Assembly (NCBI RefSeq): GCF_020859565.1
Contig: NZ_JAJHUO010000026.1
Span: 90,079-154,078 of the forward strand
DNA from: Saccharothrix luteola
GTDB lineage: Bacteria > Actinomycetota > Actinomycetes > Mycobacteriales > Pseudonocardiaceae
Direction: 5' to 3'
DNA length: 64,000 nucleotides
Part shown: one piece after another, positions 7,877 through 16,036 of the stretch
Position numbering within the stretch: position 1 is the stretch's first letter
Layout of the letters: each line of letters starts with the position of its first letter
Made by a program: the position numbers and the translations under genes
The notes under the pieces: generated by a model
The model's input: only the letters and a program-made list of their open reading frames with translations
Told to the model about the DNA's origin: nothing
The model's database searches: none

Positions 7877-8125
7877 ATGGCTGACCTTTCTTCCGCGTTC
7901 GTGGCCGGACCGGGCGGCGTCATGACCGACGAAGTCGGCGTGGTGACCGGTGAGCTGGAGCTGCGCACCACGCTGGACAACGGCGAGTTGCGCGCGCTCG
8001 TGCGCTACGAGGGCGCGGAGGAGTGGTACGCCGTCACCGGCGCGTCGTGCCGCTTGGCCGACGAGAAGGACCACGAGGCGGTGCACGCCGTCCTGCTCGG
8101 CGTGCTGAACCGACCCGAGGGGTAG
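7877..8125 (+). CDS. Small hypothetical protein
   Basis: A protein of 82 aa, starting 6 bp after the HNH gene and probably co-transcribed with it. It has no signal peptide or membrane segment. The predicted pattern is short beta strands (DEVGVVTGELELRTTL, ELRALVRYE, EWYAVTG) ending in a helix. I do not recognise a family. The close spacing suggests an accessory or immunity-like partner for the nuclease, but that is speculation. Confidence 0.6.
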   Translation: MADLSSAFVAGPGGVMTDEVGVVTGELELRTTLDNGELRALVRYEGAEEWYAVTGASCRLADEKDHEAVHAVLLGVLNRPEG

Positions 8126-8135
8126 ACCGTCGCCG

Positions 8136-8161
8136 CCGCCGCGCCCGGGCGGCCGCGGCGG
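8136..8161. terminator. Hairpin between convergent genes
   Basis: CCGCCGCG (8136-8143) and CGCGGCGG (8154-8161) form a perfect 8-bp GC stem with a 10-nt loop. It lies between the end of the small hypothetical gene (+) and the FUSC-like gene (-), so it can serve both strands. Confidence 0.6.
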
Positions 8162-8162
8162 T

Positions 8163-9245
8163 TCACCTCCGGGTCAGCGGCGGCAGCGAACCGGCGGCGT
8201 CCGCCCTCGACAGACCGGTGGCCTGCAAGAGGTCCACGGCCACCGAGCGGACCTGGGCCAGCACCACCTTCGTCGAGAACCCCTCGCCGCCCAGGTGCTG
8301 CGCCGTGGCGCACGCCGCCGCCTCGCAGATCGCCGCACGCGCCTTCTTCGGCTCGTCACCGCGCCCCAGCTCGGCCCGCAGCACGTCCACCGCGTCCGCG
8401 TACCGCCGCAGCACGTCCGGCAGCACGTCCGGCATCCGCTCGCCGTCCCGCAGCGCGGCCAACGCCCGCCGGGCCAGCACCCTGGTGTTGCGCAGCGCGT
8501 AGTCCACCGGCGCGGCGGCTGTCTCGTACCGGCCGAGCTCGTGCCGCCGCCGCCAGCGGATCGGCGCGATGGTGGCGATCTCGCCGCCGGTCTTCAACGC
8601 CGACGCGAACTCGTCCACCGCCTCCTGGCTGTCGCGCAGCCGCGCCAGCACCCCGGCGGCCTGCACGGCGTCGGCCTCCGACACCGCCGTCGCCACGCCG
8701 CGCAACGCCTCGGTCAGCTCGCCGAACACCACCTTCGCCTGCCGGTGCGCCACGGTCAGCGGGTTCGCCGGCAGCAGCGCCGTCACGGCCAGCCCCACCA
8801 GGCCGCCGACCAGCGCGTCCACCATCCGGTCCAGACCGCCACCGGCGCTCGGCGGCAGCAGGGTCGCGACCAGCACCGCCGACGAGCCGGACTGCAGCGC
8901 GATCACCGCGCCACCGTCCAGCAGCACCGCCGTGGACATCGCCAGCGCCACGACCAGCGCGATCTGCCACGGCCCGGAGCCGATCAACGAGATCAGCACG
9001 TCACCGACCCCGACGCCGACGGACACGCCGACGACCAGCTCCACGACGCGCCGCAGCCGCTGCCCCAGCGACACGCCGAGGCAGACGACAGCGGCGATCG
9101 GCGCGAAGAACGGGTGCGCGTGGCCGACCACCTCGGTGGCGACCAGCCAGGACAGTCCGGCGGCGAGCGCGGCCTGGCCGATCGGCAAGGCCGTGCTCTG
9201 CCACCGCTTCAGCCTGCGCGCCACCTCGTCGCGCACGGCCCCCAC
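8163..9245 (-). CDS. FUSC family (aromatic acid exporter-like) membrane protein
   Basis: A membrane protein (360 aa). The first ~160 residues hold about five to six hydrophobic segments (ALAAGLSWLVATEVVG, FFAPIAAVVCLGVSLGQRL, VVELVVGVSVGVGVGDVLI, ALVVALAMSTAVLLDGG, MVDALVGGLVGLAVTALL). A soluble helical domain rich in Arg and Ala follows. This matches FUSC/ArAE proteins that export weak acids, here in the short single-repeat form. The TALLPANPLTVAHRQA junction is typical. The start at 9245 lies 5 bp from the end of the DUF3151 gene, so the two form an operon. Confidence 0.8.
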   Translation of the reverse strand: MGAVRDEVARRLKRWQSTALPIGQAALAAGLSWLVATEVVGHAHPFFAPIAAVVCLGVSLGQRLRRVVELVVGVSVGVGVGDVLISLIGSGPWQIALVVALAMSTAVLLDGGAVIALQSGSSAVLVATLLPPSAGGGLDRMVDALVGGLVGLAVTALLPANPLTVAHRQAKVVFGELTEALRGVATAVSEADAVQAAGVLARLRDSQEAVDEFASALKTGGEIATIAPIRWRRRHELGRYETAAAPVDYALRNTRVLARRALAALRDGERMPDVLPDVLRRYADAVDVLRAELGRGDEPKKARAAICEAAACATAQHLGGEGFSTKVVLAQVRSVAVDLLQATGLSRADAAGSLPPLTRR

Positions 9246-9249
9246 GTGC

Positions 9250-9657
9250 TCAGCTCAGGCCGAGCGCGGCGGGCGCCGCCGGGTCGCTGTCGCCGAGGAA
9301 CTTCCGGCAGCGCTCGTACTCCTCGGTCTCCCCGATCTCGTCGGCGGCCCGCGCCAGCGCCGCCAGCGCGCGCAGGAAGCCCTGGTTGCCGCGGTGCGAC
9401 CACGGCACCGGGCCGTGGCCCTTCCAGCCCGAACGGCGCAGCTGGTCCAGGCCGCGGTGGTAGCCGGTGCGCGCGAACGCGTAGCCGGCGACCGGGTCGC
9501 CGGTCTGCAACGCCCGCTCGGCGAGCAGCGCCCACGCCTCGCTGAAGTCGGGGTAGGCGCGGACGATCTTGGCCGGGTCGGTGCCCGCCTCGGCGGCGGC
9601 CTGCGCCTCCGGGCGGTCCGGCAGCAACGTGGGTTCGGGACCGAGCAGGTTCTCCAT
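9250..9657 (-). CDS. DUF3151 domain-containing protein
   Basis: A protein of 135 aa matching the actinobacterial DUF3151 family, whose function is unknown. Recognisable features are the start NLLGPEPTLLPDRPEA, YPDFSEAWALLAERAL, YAFARTGYHRGLDQLRRSGWKG and PVPWSHRGNQGFLRAL. It looks like an all-helical, TPR-like soluble protein. It sits between a tiny membrane peptide gene upstream and the FUSC-like exporter downstream, probably in one transcript. Confidence 0.85.
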   Translation of the reverse strand: MENLLGPEPTLLPDRPEAQAAAEAGTDPAKIVRAYPDFSEAWALLAERALQTGDPVAGYAFARTGYHRGLDQLRRSGWKGHGPVPWSHRGNQGFLRALAALARAADEIGETEEYERCRKFLGDSDPAAPAALGLS

Positions 9658-9661
9658 GCCG

Positions 9662-9748
9662 TCAGCTTAGGAATACCCGGGCCGCCGCAGCGACCAGTGC
9701 CAGCACCAACGCGGTGACGATGAGGCCGGCGACGACCTTCTTGCCCAT
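9662..9748 (-). CDS. 28-residue single-span membrane peptide
   Basis: A short gene coding for MGKKVVAGLIVTALVLALVA and eight more residues, then TGA. The start ATG at 9748 is preceded by GAGGAGGGCGTTC, a near-ideal ribosome binding site with 6-nt spacing. The peptide is one hydrophobic helix with a KK start and an Arg near the end. It lies 4 bp before the DUF3151 gene in the same direction. The RBS, spacing and amphiphilic layout support a real small protein. Its function is unknown. Confidence 0.65.
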   Translation of the reverse strand: MGKKVVAGLIVTALVLALVAAAARVFLS

Positions 9749-9845
9749 GAACGCCCTCCTCGGTTCTCAGTGAACTCTCAGGGCGGCACCTTTCCCCGTT
9801 GAGGCCATTCGGAGCAACGAAGGTCACCTGTTAGCATGAGACGTG

Positions 9846-9890
9846 CCCGGAATGCGCTGGTCATCGACGTCCCCTAGGGGATGTTCCGGG
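9846..9890. promoter_or_regulatory. Nested palindromes in a divergent promoter region
   Basis: CCCGGAA (9846-9852) and TTCCGGG (9884-9890) are inverted repeats flanking a perfect 12-bp palindrome TCCCCTAGGGGA (9870-9881). The block lies between the divergent 28-residue peptide gene and the membrane protein gene at 9953, so an operator for one or both is plausible. No regulator can be named. Confidence 0.4.
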
Positions 9891-9952
9891 AAATTCCAGG
9901 GCGGGGCACCCTTCCAGCCTCCCCGGCCGGGACGCATCATGGGCGGGTGAAC

Positions 9953-11068
9953 ATGGGGGTAACCAATCGCGTCGCGCGCTTCCGCGACCAGTACTGGGAG
10001 CGCGGCGAGTCGGGGCGCGAGACGCCACCGGCGCTCGTCGCCTCGCTCTACAAGCTCTGGCTCGTCGGTCTGCTGCTCAAGCTGATCGGCTCCTCGTGGG
10101 ACGTGGCCTGGCACTTCAAGTGGCTGCGCGACGAACTGGCGCCACCGCACCTGATCAACACCCTGGGCACGGTGATCGTGGTCGGGTTGACGCTGTTCCA
10201 CACCTACACCGGCTACGGCGCGGACAAGACCGCGCTGCGGCTGATGCAGTGGGGCACCGGCGTCTTCCTGGTCGCGCTGCCCATCGACCTGATCAACCAC
10301 CGGATCAACGGCCTCGACATCACGTCGTGGAGCGGCTCGCACGCCCTGCTGTACCTGGGCACCGCGATCATGATGGCGGGCGCGATCCGCGGGTGGATCA
10401 AGCTCTATCCGGAGGGCGGCCGGTGGCGGGTGCTCGGCCTGACCGGGCTGTGGTTGCTGTTCCTGGAGAACATGTGGTTCCCGAACCAGCACCAGGAGTA
10501 CGGCGTGCTGGAGATCGCCTCGTGGGACCGCGGCGACCCGTACGCCGAGCCGAGCCTGCTCCAGTTCGCCGCCGACCAGATCGGCCGGCCCGTCGACCGC
10601 GAGTCGATCGTCCAGTTCTCGCTGCCCATCCCCGACTGGGTCTACCCGGTGTGGGGCCTGGTCGCGGCGGCGCTCGTGCTGGTCGTCGCCCGGCGCACGA
10701 TCGGCGTGCCGTGGGCCGCGACCGCGGTGGCGGGCGGCTACGTCGCCTACCGCCTGCTGATCTGGCCGCTGCTCGGCGTCGCCGACTTCCCGCTGTCGAC
10801 CGTGCCGGTGTTCCTGCTGCTCATCGGCCTGGCCGTGGACGCGGCGCACCTGGGCAGGCTGCCCGCGCCACTGGCGGCGGTGCTCGGCGCGGCGGCCGTC
10901 ACGGGCCTGGGCTACGGCGGGATCTGGGTGCTGCAGGCGCTGGACGCCGCGCCGCCGATCCTCTACCCGTCCGCGGCGGTGACGTTCGTCGTGCTGGCCG
11001 CGCTCTGGCTGGTCGCCGACCGGGTCGGGGTGGGGCAGACCCCCGGCCGACCACTGGTGGCCGCCTGA
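9953..11068 (+). CDS. Polytopic membrane protein of unknown function
   Basis: A protein of about 371 aa with roughly nine hydrophobic segments, many carrying His or Trp (SSWDVAWHFKWLRDE, HLINTLGTVIVVGLTLFHTY, SGSHALLYLGTAIMMAGAI, LWLLFLENMWFPNQHQEYG). Conserved-looking His residues in membrane segments suggest metal or heme binding, but this is inference. ATG 9953 is chosen; GTG 9947 is in frame just before it. No family is recognised with confidence. The gene is followed by the first of two serine hydrolase genes with its own leader, so it is probably monocistronic. Confidence 0.65.
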   Translation: MGVTNRVARFRDQYWERGESGRETPPALVASLYKLWLVGLLLKLIGSSWDVAWHFKWLRDELAPPHLINTLGTVIVVGLTLFHTYTGYGADKTALRLMQWGTGVFLVALPIDLINHRINGLDITSWSGSHALLYLGTAIMMAGAIRGWIKLYPEGGRWRVLGLTGLWLLFLENMWFPNQHQEYGVLEIASWDRGDPYAEPSLLQFAADQIGRPVDRESIVQFSLPIPDWVYPVWGLVAAALVLVVARRTIGVPWAATAVAGGYVAYRLLIWPLLGVADFPLSTVPVFLLLIGLAVDAAHLGRLPAPLAAVLGAAAVTGLGYGGIWVLQALDAAPPILYPSAAVTFVVLAALWLVADRVGVGQTPGRPLVAA

Positions 11069-11090
11069 TTCCGGTCAACCCCGTTCCCCC

Positions 11091-11107
11091 CCGAGGATCG
11101 ATCGGGC
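11091..11107 (+). promoter_or_regulatory. Duplicated leader element before serine hydrolase 1
   Basis: CCGAGGATCGATCGGGC lies 45 bp before the ATG at 11136. The identical 17-mer lies 42 bp before the start of the neighbouring paralogue (12421-12437). It contains a dyad (CCGA and TCGG around GATCGA). Flanking non-coding bases have diverged, so its conservation suggests an operator or RNA element. Confidence 0.55.
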
Positions 11108-11135
11108 AACACCCGAACCCTTGGGGGGAACTCCT

Positions 11136-12317
11136 ATGCACCGACTCTTCCGCGCGACGGTGGCCGGGGCGCTGGCCCTGTCCCTGACCGCGACCACCGC
11201 GGGCCTCGCGACCGCCGCCGGCCCCGACCGGCTGACGAGCGCGGTCGACCAGGCCCTGGCGGCGGGCGTCCCCGGCGTCGTCGTCCGGGTGGACGACGGG
11301 CGCGGCCGGCCGGTGGAGGTCGTCCGGCAGGCCCGCTGGACGCTGTCGGACCACCGGCTCCGGGCCGGCGACGAGTTCAAGATGGCGTCCAACACCAAGA
11401 CGGTGTCCGCGACCCTGGTCCTGCAACTCGTCGCCGAACGGCGGGTCGGCCTGGACGACCCGGTCGAGCGGTGGCTGCCGGGCGTGGTGCCGAACGGCTC
11501 GGCGATCACGCTGAGGATGCTGCTCGGCCAGACCAGCGGCCTGTTCGACTACCTCGACGACCCGCGCCTGCACGGCCTGCTCACCGGGCAGCAGCCGCAC
11601 GCCTGGACGCCTGGCGAACTGCTCGCCGTGGCCTTGTCGCACCCGCCGCTCTTCGCGCCCGGTGAGCGGTGGGACTACAGCAACACCAACTACACGCTGA
11701 TCGGCGCGGTGCTGGAGGCCGTCACCGGCCGGTCCTACACCGACTTGGCCGAGCGGCGGATCCTGCGACCCCTCGGCCTGCGGGACACCTACTTCGCCGA
11801 CGGGACCGGGTTCCGCGGCAGGCACGCCCGCGGGTACGAGCCCGACGCCGAGCACCTCGGCCCGCTGCTCCCGCCCGGCCAACCCGTGGGCGACGGCTTC
11901 GCCGGTCCGCAGCGCCACGAGCACGTCGACGTGACCGGGATCGACCTGAGCCCCGCGTGGGCCGCGGGCGGCCTGATCTCCACCGCCGAGGACTGGCAGC
12001 GGTTCCTCACGGCCCTCATGTCCGGCCGGCTCATCCCCCGGCACCTGCTCGCGGAGATGCGCGACGCGGTGCCCCAGGGCGGCACGAGCGCCAACGGCTA
12101 CGGCCTCGGCGTCATGGAGGTCAAGACGTCCTGCGGGACGGTCTGGGGCCACTCCGGCGGCTTCCCCGGCTACCGCAGCCACAACTACGCCGACGTCACC
12201 GGCGCCCGCACCGTCACCGTGCTGATGACGACGAGCTTCGCCCTCGCCGCACCGGACGCGGCCGTCGCGCAGGCGGAGCTGGTGGACGCCGCCGTCTGCC
12301 GCATGAACGGCAAGTAG
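11136..12317 (+). CDS. Secreted serine hydrolase, beta-lactamase/DD-peptidase fold (paralogue 1)
   Basis: An exported penicillin-recognising-type enzyme (393 aa), probably a D-alanyl-D-alanine carboxypeptidase or D-peptidase. A Sec signal covers residues 1-33. The active-site SxxK is SNTK in KMASNTKTVSATL, the second motif is YSN in WDYSNTNYTL, and the third is HSG in GTVWGHSGGFPGY. A Cys just before GTVWGH and one in VCRM near the end could form a disulfide, as in the Streptomyces R61 enzyme. ATG 11136 with GGGGGGAA upstream is preferred to earlier in-frame codons. It is a tandem paralogue of the gene at 12463. Confidence 0.9.
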   Translation: MHRLFRATVAGALALSLTATTAGLATAAGPDRLTSAVDQALAAGVPGVVVRVDDGRGRPVEVVRQARWTLSDHRLRAGDEFKMASNTKTVSATLVLQLVAERRVGLDDPVERWLPGVVPNGSAITLRMLLGQTSGLFDYLDDPRLHGLLTGQQPHAWTPGELLAVALSHPPLFAPGERWDYSNTNYTLIGAVLEAVTGRSYTDLAERRILRPLGLRDTYFADGTGFRGRHARGYEPDAEHLGPLLPPGQPVGDGFAGPQRHEHVDVTGIDLSPAWAAGGLISTAEDWQRFLTALMSGRLIPRHLLAEMRDAVPQGGTSANGYGLGVMEVKTSCGTVWGHSGGFPGYRSHNYADVTGARTVTVLMTTSFALAAPDAAVAQAELVDAAVCRMNGK

Positions 12318-12420
12318 CACCCGAGGGGACGCATCCGGGCCGGCCGTTGACCAGTCCAAGGTGGGGTCAACCCCCCGCGAAACACTAGTGACGGACCGAT
12401 TCCGCCGCACGCGCGCTTCT

Positions 12421-12437
12421 CCGAGGATCGATCGGGC
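12421..12437 (+). promoter_or_regulatory. Duplicated leader element before serine hydrolase 2
   Basis: This is the identical copy of the 17-mer CCGAGGATCGATCGGGC found at 11091, here 42 bp before the ATG at 12463. Together they indicate that the duplication included the leader and that both genes probably answer to the same control. Confidence 0.55.
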
Positions 12438-12462
12438 CAGTCCTGATCCCGAGGGGGAATCC

Positions 12463-13629
12463 ATGCGGACACTCTTACGCACGGCGACGGCGGCCGTCGC
12501 TTCCGTCGCGCTGGCGAGCGCCGGAGCCGTCACCGCGTCCGCCACCGACGAGCTCACCGGCCTGGCCGAGGAGCTCGTCGCGGCGGGCGCGCCGGGCGTC
12601 GTCGTGCGGGTCGACGACGGCCGCCGGGTCACCGAACTGGTCCGCCAAGCGCGCTGGACGGTCCGTGACCACCGCCTGCGGCCCACCGACCAGTTCCGGG
12701 TCGCCTCGAACACCAAGACGGTGACCGCCACGATCGCCCTCCAGCTCGTCACCGAGGGCGTCCTGGCGCTGGAGGACCCCGTGGAGAAGTGGCTGCCGGG
12801 CGTCGTCCCGAACGGTCGGGCCATCACGCTGGAGATGCTGCTCAAGCACACCAGCGGCCTGTTCGACTTCCTCGACGACCCGCGCCTGTTCGGCCTGGTC
12901 ACCGGGCAGCAGCCGCGCCACTGGCCGCCCGCGGAGCTGGTCGCCGTCGCCACGGGGCACCCGCCGCTGTTCGCGCCGGGCGAGCGGTCGGACTACAGCA
13001 ACACCAACTACACGCTCGTCGGCATGGTCCTGGAGCGCGCGACCGGCCAGACCTACGGCGAGTTGGTGCGACGGCGCGTCACCGGGCCGCTGCGGCTCAC
13101 CGACACCCGCCTGTCCACCGACGCGACGTTCCCCGGCCGCCACGCCCACGGGTACGAGCCGGACGCCGAGCACCTGGCGCCGCACCTGCCGCCCGGCGCC
13201 CCGCCCGGCCTCGGTTTCGCCGGTCCGGAGCACCACGACCACGTGGACGTCACCGGCATCGACCTCAGCTCGATGTGGGCGGCGGCGGGCATGACCTCCA
13301 CGAGCCGCGACTGGCAGCGCTTCCAGTCCGCCCTGCTCTCCGGCCGGCTGCTGCCGCGCGACCAGCTCAGGGCCATGCTCGACACCGTCCCGCAGGGCTC
13401 GGGCCCCGTCCGCTACGGCCTCGGCGTGATGGAGGCCGCCACCCGGTGCGGCACGGTCTGGGGTCACACCGGTGGCCTGCCGGGCTACTCCACCTACAGC
13501 TTCAGCGACCGCACGGGCACCCGGAACGTCACCGTCCTCACCACCCGGGTCCAGCGCTTCGCCCCGGAGAACAACGAGATCGAGCTGGAGCTGTTCACCG
13601 CGGCCGTCTGCCGCATGTACGGCAAGTAG
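12463..13629 (+). CDS. Secreted serine hydrolase, beta-lactamase/DD-peptidase fold (paralogue 2)
   Basis: A close tandem paralogue of the preceding gene (388 aa). It has a signal peptide, SxxK as SNTK in RVASNTKTVTATI, YSN in SDYSNTNYTL and HTG in GTVWGHTGGLPGY. HTG is the canonical third motif in R61-type DD-peptidases, whereas the first paralogue has HSG. Both end in VCRM-x-GK. The start is ATG 12463 with GAGGGGGAA upstream. The HTG/HSG difference hints at divergence in substrate. A strong terminator follows. Confidence 0.9.
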   Translation: MRTLLRTATAAVASVALASAGAVTASATDELTGLAEELVAAGAPGVVVRVDDGRRVTELVRQARWTVRDHRLRPTDQFRVASNTKTVTATIALQLVTEGVLALEDPVEKWLPGVVPNGRAITLEMLLKHTSGLFDFLDDPRLFGLVTGQQPRHWPPAELVAVATGHPPLFAPGERSDYSNTNYTLVGMVLERATGQTYGELVRRRVTGPLRLTDTRLSTDATFPGRHAHGYEPDAEHLAPHLPPGAPPGLGFAGPEHHDHVDVTGIDLSSMWAAAGMTSTSRDWQRFQSALLSGRLLPRDQLRAMLDTVPQGSGPVRYGLGVMEAATRCGTVWGHTGGLPGYSTYSFSDRTGTRNVTVLTTRVQRFAPENNEIELELFTAAVCRMYGK

Positions 13630-13639
13630 CGCACGCGAA

Positions 13640-13670
13640 ACGGCCCCCTCCCGGAGTGGGAGGGGGCCGT
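13640..13670. terminator. Bidirectional terminator
   Basis: A perfect 13-bp stem (ACGGCCCCCTCCC paired with GGGAGGGGGCCGT) has a 5-nt loop. It lies between the serine hydrolase (+) and fba (-), which converge. Confidence 0.85.
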
Positions 13671-13689
13671 TCGCCGTGCCGGGGGCGTC

Positions 13690-14724
13690 TCAGCCGGCGA
13701 TCATGCGGCCGGACGACTTCAGGTGCTCGCACGCCTGGGCGATGCGGGCGGCCATGCCCTGCTCGGCGGCCTTGAGGTAGGACCGCGGGTCGTAGGCCTT
13801 CTTGTTGCCGACCTCCCCGTCCACCTTGAGCACGCCGTCGTAGTTGGCGAACATGTGACCCACGATCGGCCGGGTGAACGCGTACTGCGTGTCCGTGTCG
13901 ATGTTCATCTTGATCACGCCGTACGTCACCGCCTCGTGGATCTCCTCCAGCAGCGAGCCGGAGCCGCCGTGGAAGACCAGGTCGAACGGCTTGGAGCCGG
14001 CCGGCAGGCCCAGCTTCTCGGCCACCACGTCCTGACCCTGCTTGAGGATCTCCGGGCGCAGCTTCACGTTGCCCGGCTTGTACACGCCGTGCACGTTGCC
14101 GAACGTCGCCGCGACCAGGTAGCGGCCCTTCTCACCGGCGCCGAGGGCGTCCACCGTCTTCAGGTAGTCCTCGGGCGAGGTGTAGAGCTTCTCGTTGATC
14201 TCGTGCGCGACGCCGTCCTCCTCGCCGCCGACCACGCCGACCTCGATCTCGAGGATGATCCTGGCCTTGGCGGTGAGGTCGAGCAGCTCCGAGGCGATCT
14301 TCAGGTTCTCGTCCAGCGGCACGGCCGAGCCGTCCCACATGTGCGACTGGAACAGCGGGTTGAGCCCGCGGTCCACCCGCTCCTGGCTGATCGCGACGAG
14401 CGGCCGGACGTAGCCGTCGAGCTTGTCCTTCGGGCAGTGGTCGGTGTGCAGCGCGATGTTCACCGGGTACTTCTCGGCGACCACGTGCGCGAACTCCGCC
14501 AGCGCAACCGCGCCGGTCACCATGTCCTTGACCTTGGTGCCCGAGGCGAACTCGGCACCACCGGTCGAGACCTGGATGATCCCGTCGCTCTCGGCTTCTG
14601 CGAAACCACGCAGGGCCGCGTTGAGGGTCTCGGACGAGGTGACGTTGATCGCGGGGTAGGCGAACTCGTTCGCCTTCGCGCGGTCGAGCATCTCGGCGTA
14701 GACCTCGGGGGTTGCGATGGGCAT
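13690..14724 (-). CDS. fba: Class II fructose-bisphosphate aldolase
   Basis: A zinc-dependent aldolase of glycolysis and gluconeogenesis (344 aa, the usual length) that interconverts fructose-1,6-bisphosphate with DHAP and glyceraldehyde-3-phosphate. Family motifs are FAYPAINVTSSETLNAALRG, ALHTDHCPKDKL with the zinc His and catalytic Asp, LEIEVGVVGGEEDGV, GNVHGVYKPGNVKL and DLVFHGGSGS, which holds a further zinc His and the phosphate loop. The start MPIATPEVYAEML at 14724 has GAGGAGG upstream. Confidence 0.98.
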   Translation of the reverse strand: MPIATPEVYAEMLDRAKANEFAYPAINVTSSETLNAALRGFAEAESDGIIQVSTGGAEFASGTKVKDMVTGAVALAEFAHVVAEKYPVNIALHTDHCPKDKLDGYVRPLVAISQERVDRGLNPLFQSHMWDGSAVPLDENLKIASELLDLTAKARIILEIEVGVVGGEEDGVAHEINEKLYTSPEDYLKTVDALGAGEKGRYLVAATFGNVHGVYKPGNVKLRPEILKQGQDVVAEKLGLPAGSKPFDLVFHGGSGSLLEEIHEAVTYGVIKMNIDTDTQYAFTRPIVGHMFANYDGVLKVDGEVGNKKAYDPRSYLKAAEQGMAARIAQACEHLKSSGRMIAG

Positions 14725-14818
14725 CGGTGGGTCCTCCTCGGGTGCCCGGAACGCGGTGTCGGCAGCATCCTACGGGCACGGGCCGGCGAGCGAAGATGAT
14801 CAACGGCATAGTGGTGTC

Positions 14819-15106
14819 ATGGCGATCGCACGGTGGAACGGCGAGATCATCGCCGAGAGCGACAAGACCGAGATGGTGGAGGGGAACCACTACTTCCCCC
14901 TGGAGTCCGTGCACACCCAGTACCTCAGGCCGTCGGACACCACGTCGGTCTGCCACTGGAAGGGCAAGGCGAGCTACTACACCCTGCACGTCAAGGGTCA
15001 GGACAACACCGACGCCGCGTGGTACTACCCGGAACCGAGCGGGGCCGCGGCGAACATCAAGGACCACGTCGCGTTCTGGAACGGCGTGGAGATCACCGAG
15101 AACTAG
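14819..15106 (+). CDS. DUF427 domain-containing protein
   Basis: A small beta-rich protein (95 aa) of the DUF427 family, function unknown. Typical family features are ARWNGEIIAESDKTEMVEGN, YFPLESV, TTSVCHWKGKASYYTL, and the ending WYYPEPSGAAANIKDHVAFW. ATG 14819 has a possible -10 (CATAGT) 6 nt upstream, consistent with a leaderless transcript. Its TAG stop shares the tetranucleotide CTAG with the stop of the convergent LLM gene. Confidence 0.9.
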   Translation: MAIARWNGEIIAESDKTEMVEGNHYFPLESVHTQYLRPSDTTSVCHWKGKASYYTLHVKGQDNTDAAWYYPEPSGAAANIKDHVAFWNGVEITEN

Positions 15107-15927
15107 TCCCGCAACGCGTCCCCGAGGTCGCGCAACGCCTGCTGGGCGTCGGGGGAGCCGACCACCTGGACGGCCACGTGGTCGGCTCCCGCGCCGTGGT
15201 GCTCGCGCAGGCGTCGCGCGACCCGTTCGACCGGGCCCCACGCGACCAGGGCGTCGACCAGCCGGTCGCTGCCACCGCCGGCCAGGTCGTCCTCGGTGAA
15301 GCCGTTCCGCAGCCAGTTGCGGGTGTGGTGCGGTCTGCCCAGGTACCCGGCCAACGCCTCCCGGCCCAGGTCACGGGCCCGTGCCGGGTCCTCCTCCAGC
15401 ACCACGTGCTGCTCGGGGGCGAGCAGCACGCCCGCGCCGACGGTCTCGCGCGCTCTCGCCGTGTAGTCGGGCGTCACCAGGTAGGGGTGGGCGACGCTCG
15501 TCCGGGCGGCGGCGAGCCGGAGCAGCCGCGGGCTGAGCGCGGCCAGCGCCAGGCGGTCGCGCGGCACGTCCAGCTCGTCCAGGTAGTGGATCAGCTTCTG
15601 GTAGGGGCTGTGATGCACCTCACCCACGAGTTCACCGTTCCCGGTGCCGATGCCGACCAGGAACCGGTCGGTCCACGCCAGCGCCCGGTAGCCGTCGTTG
15701 ACCTCGCCGGCCGGTGTGGTCCAGACGTTCATCACGGCGGTCGCCACGGTGATCTTCTCCGTGGCGTCCAGGAGCTCGGAGACCGTGGTCATGACGCTGC
15801 CGTCCGGCGACCCGCCCAGCCACAGGGCGCCGAAACCGAGCTCTTCCAGCTCGGCGGCGTCCTCGCCGCGGCCCACCCACCGCGCGGCCCGGTCCCACAC
15901 GCCGTACCTGCCCAACTCGACCGTCAT
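15103..15927 (-). CDS. F420-dependent LLM class oxidoreductase
   Basis: A luciferase-like TIM-barrel oxidoreductase (274 aa), most like the actinobacterial F420-dependent group (TIGR03620-like, from memory). Visible parts are LGRYGVWDRAARW, GFGALWLGGSPDG, EKITVATAVMNVWTTPAGEV and RFLVGIGTGNGELVGE. The ATG at 15927 follows GGGGAGACGA. An in-frame extension beyond 15927 has no family match. The substrate is unknown. It converges on DUF427 with a 4-bp stop overlap and is divergent from the aldo/keto reductase. Confidence 0.88.
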   Translation of the reverse strand: MTVELGRYGVWDRAARWVGRGEDAAELEELGFGALWLGGSPDGSVMTTVSELLDATEKITVATAVMNVWTTPAGEVNDGYRALAWTDRFLVGIGTGNGELVGEVHHSPYQKLIHYLDELDVPRDRLALAALSPRLLRLAAARTSVAHPYLVTPDYTARARETVGAGVLLAPEQHVVLEEDPARARDLGREALAGYLGRPHHTRNWLRNGFTEDDLAGGGSDRLVDALVAWGPVERVARRLREHHGAGADHVAVQVVGSPDAQQALRDLGDALRD

Positions 15928-16036
15928 TTCGTCTCCCCGCGAACTAGGTGCTGACGACTGCCAACCGCGCCGCGGCACCATTTAGTCCTGACTTCTCCAT
16001 TCGGCGCGAATGGACCAGCCCGCCTAGCTTCGCGAC

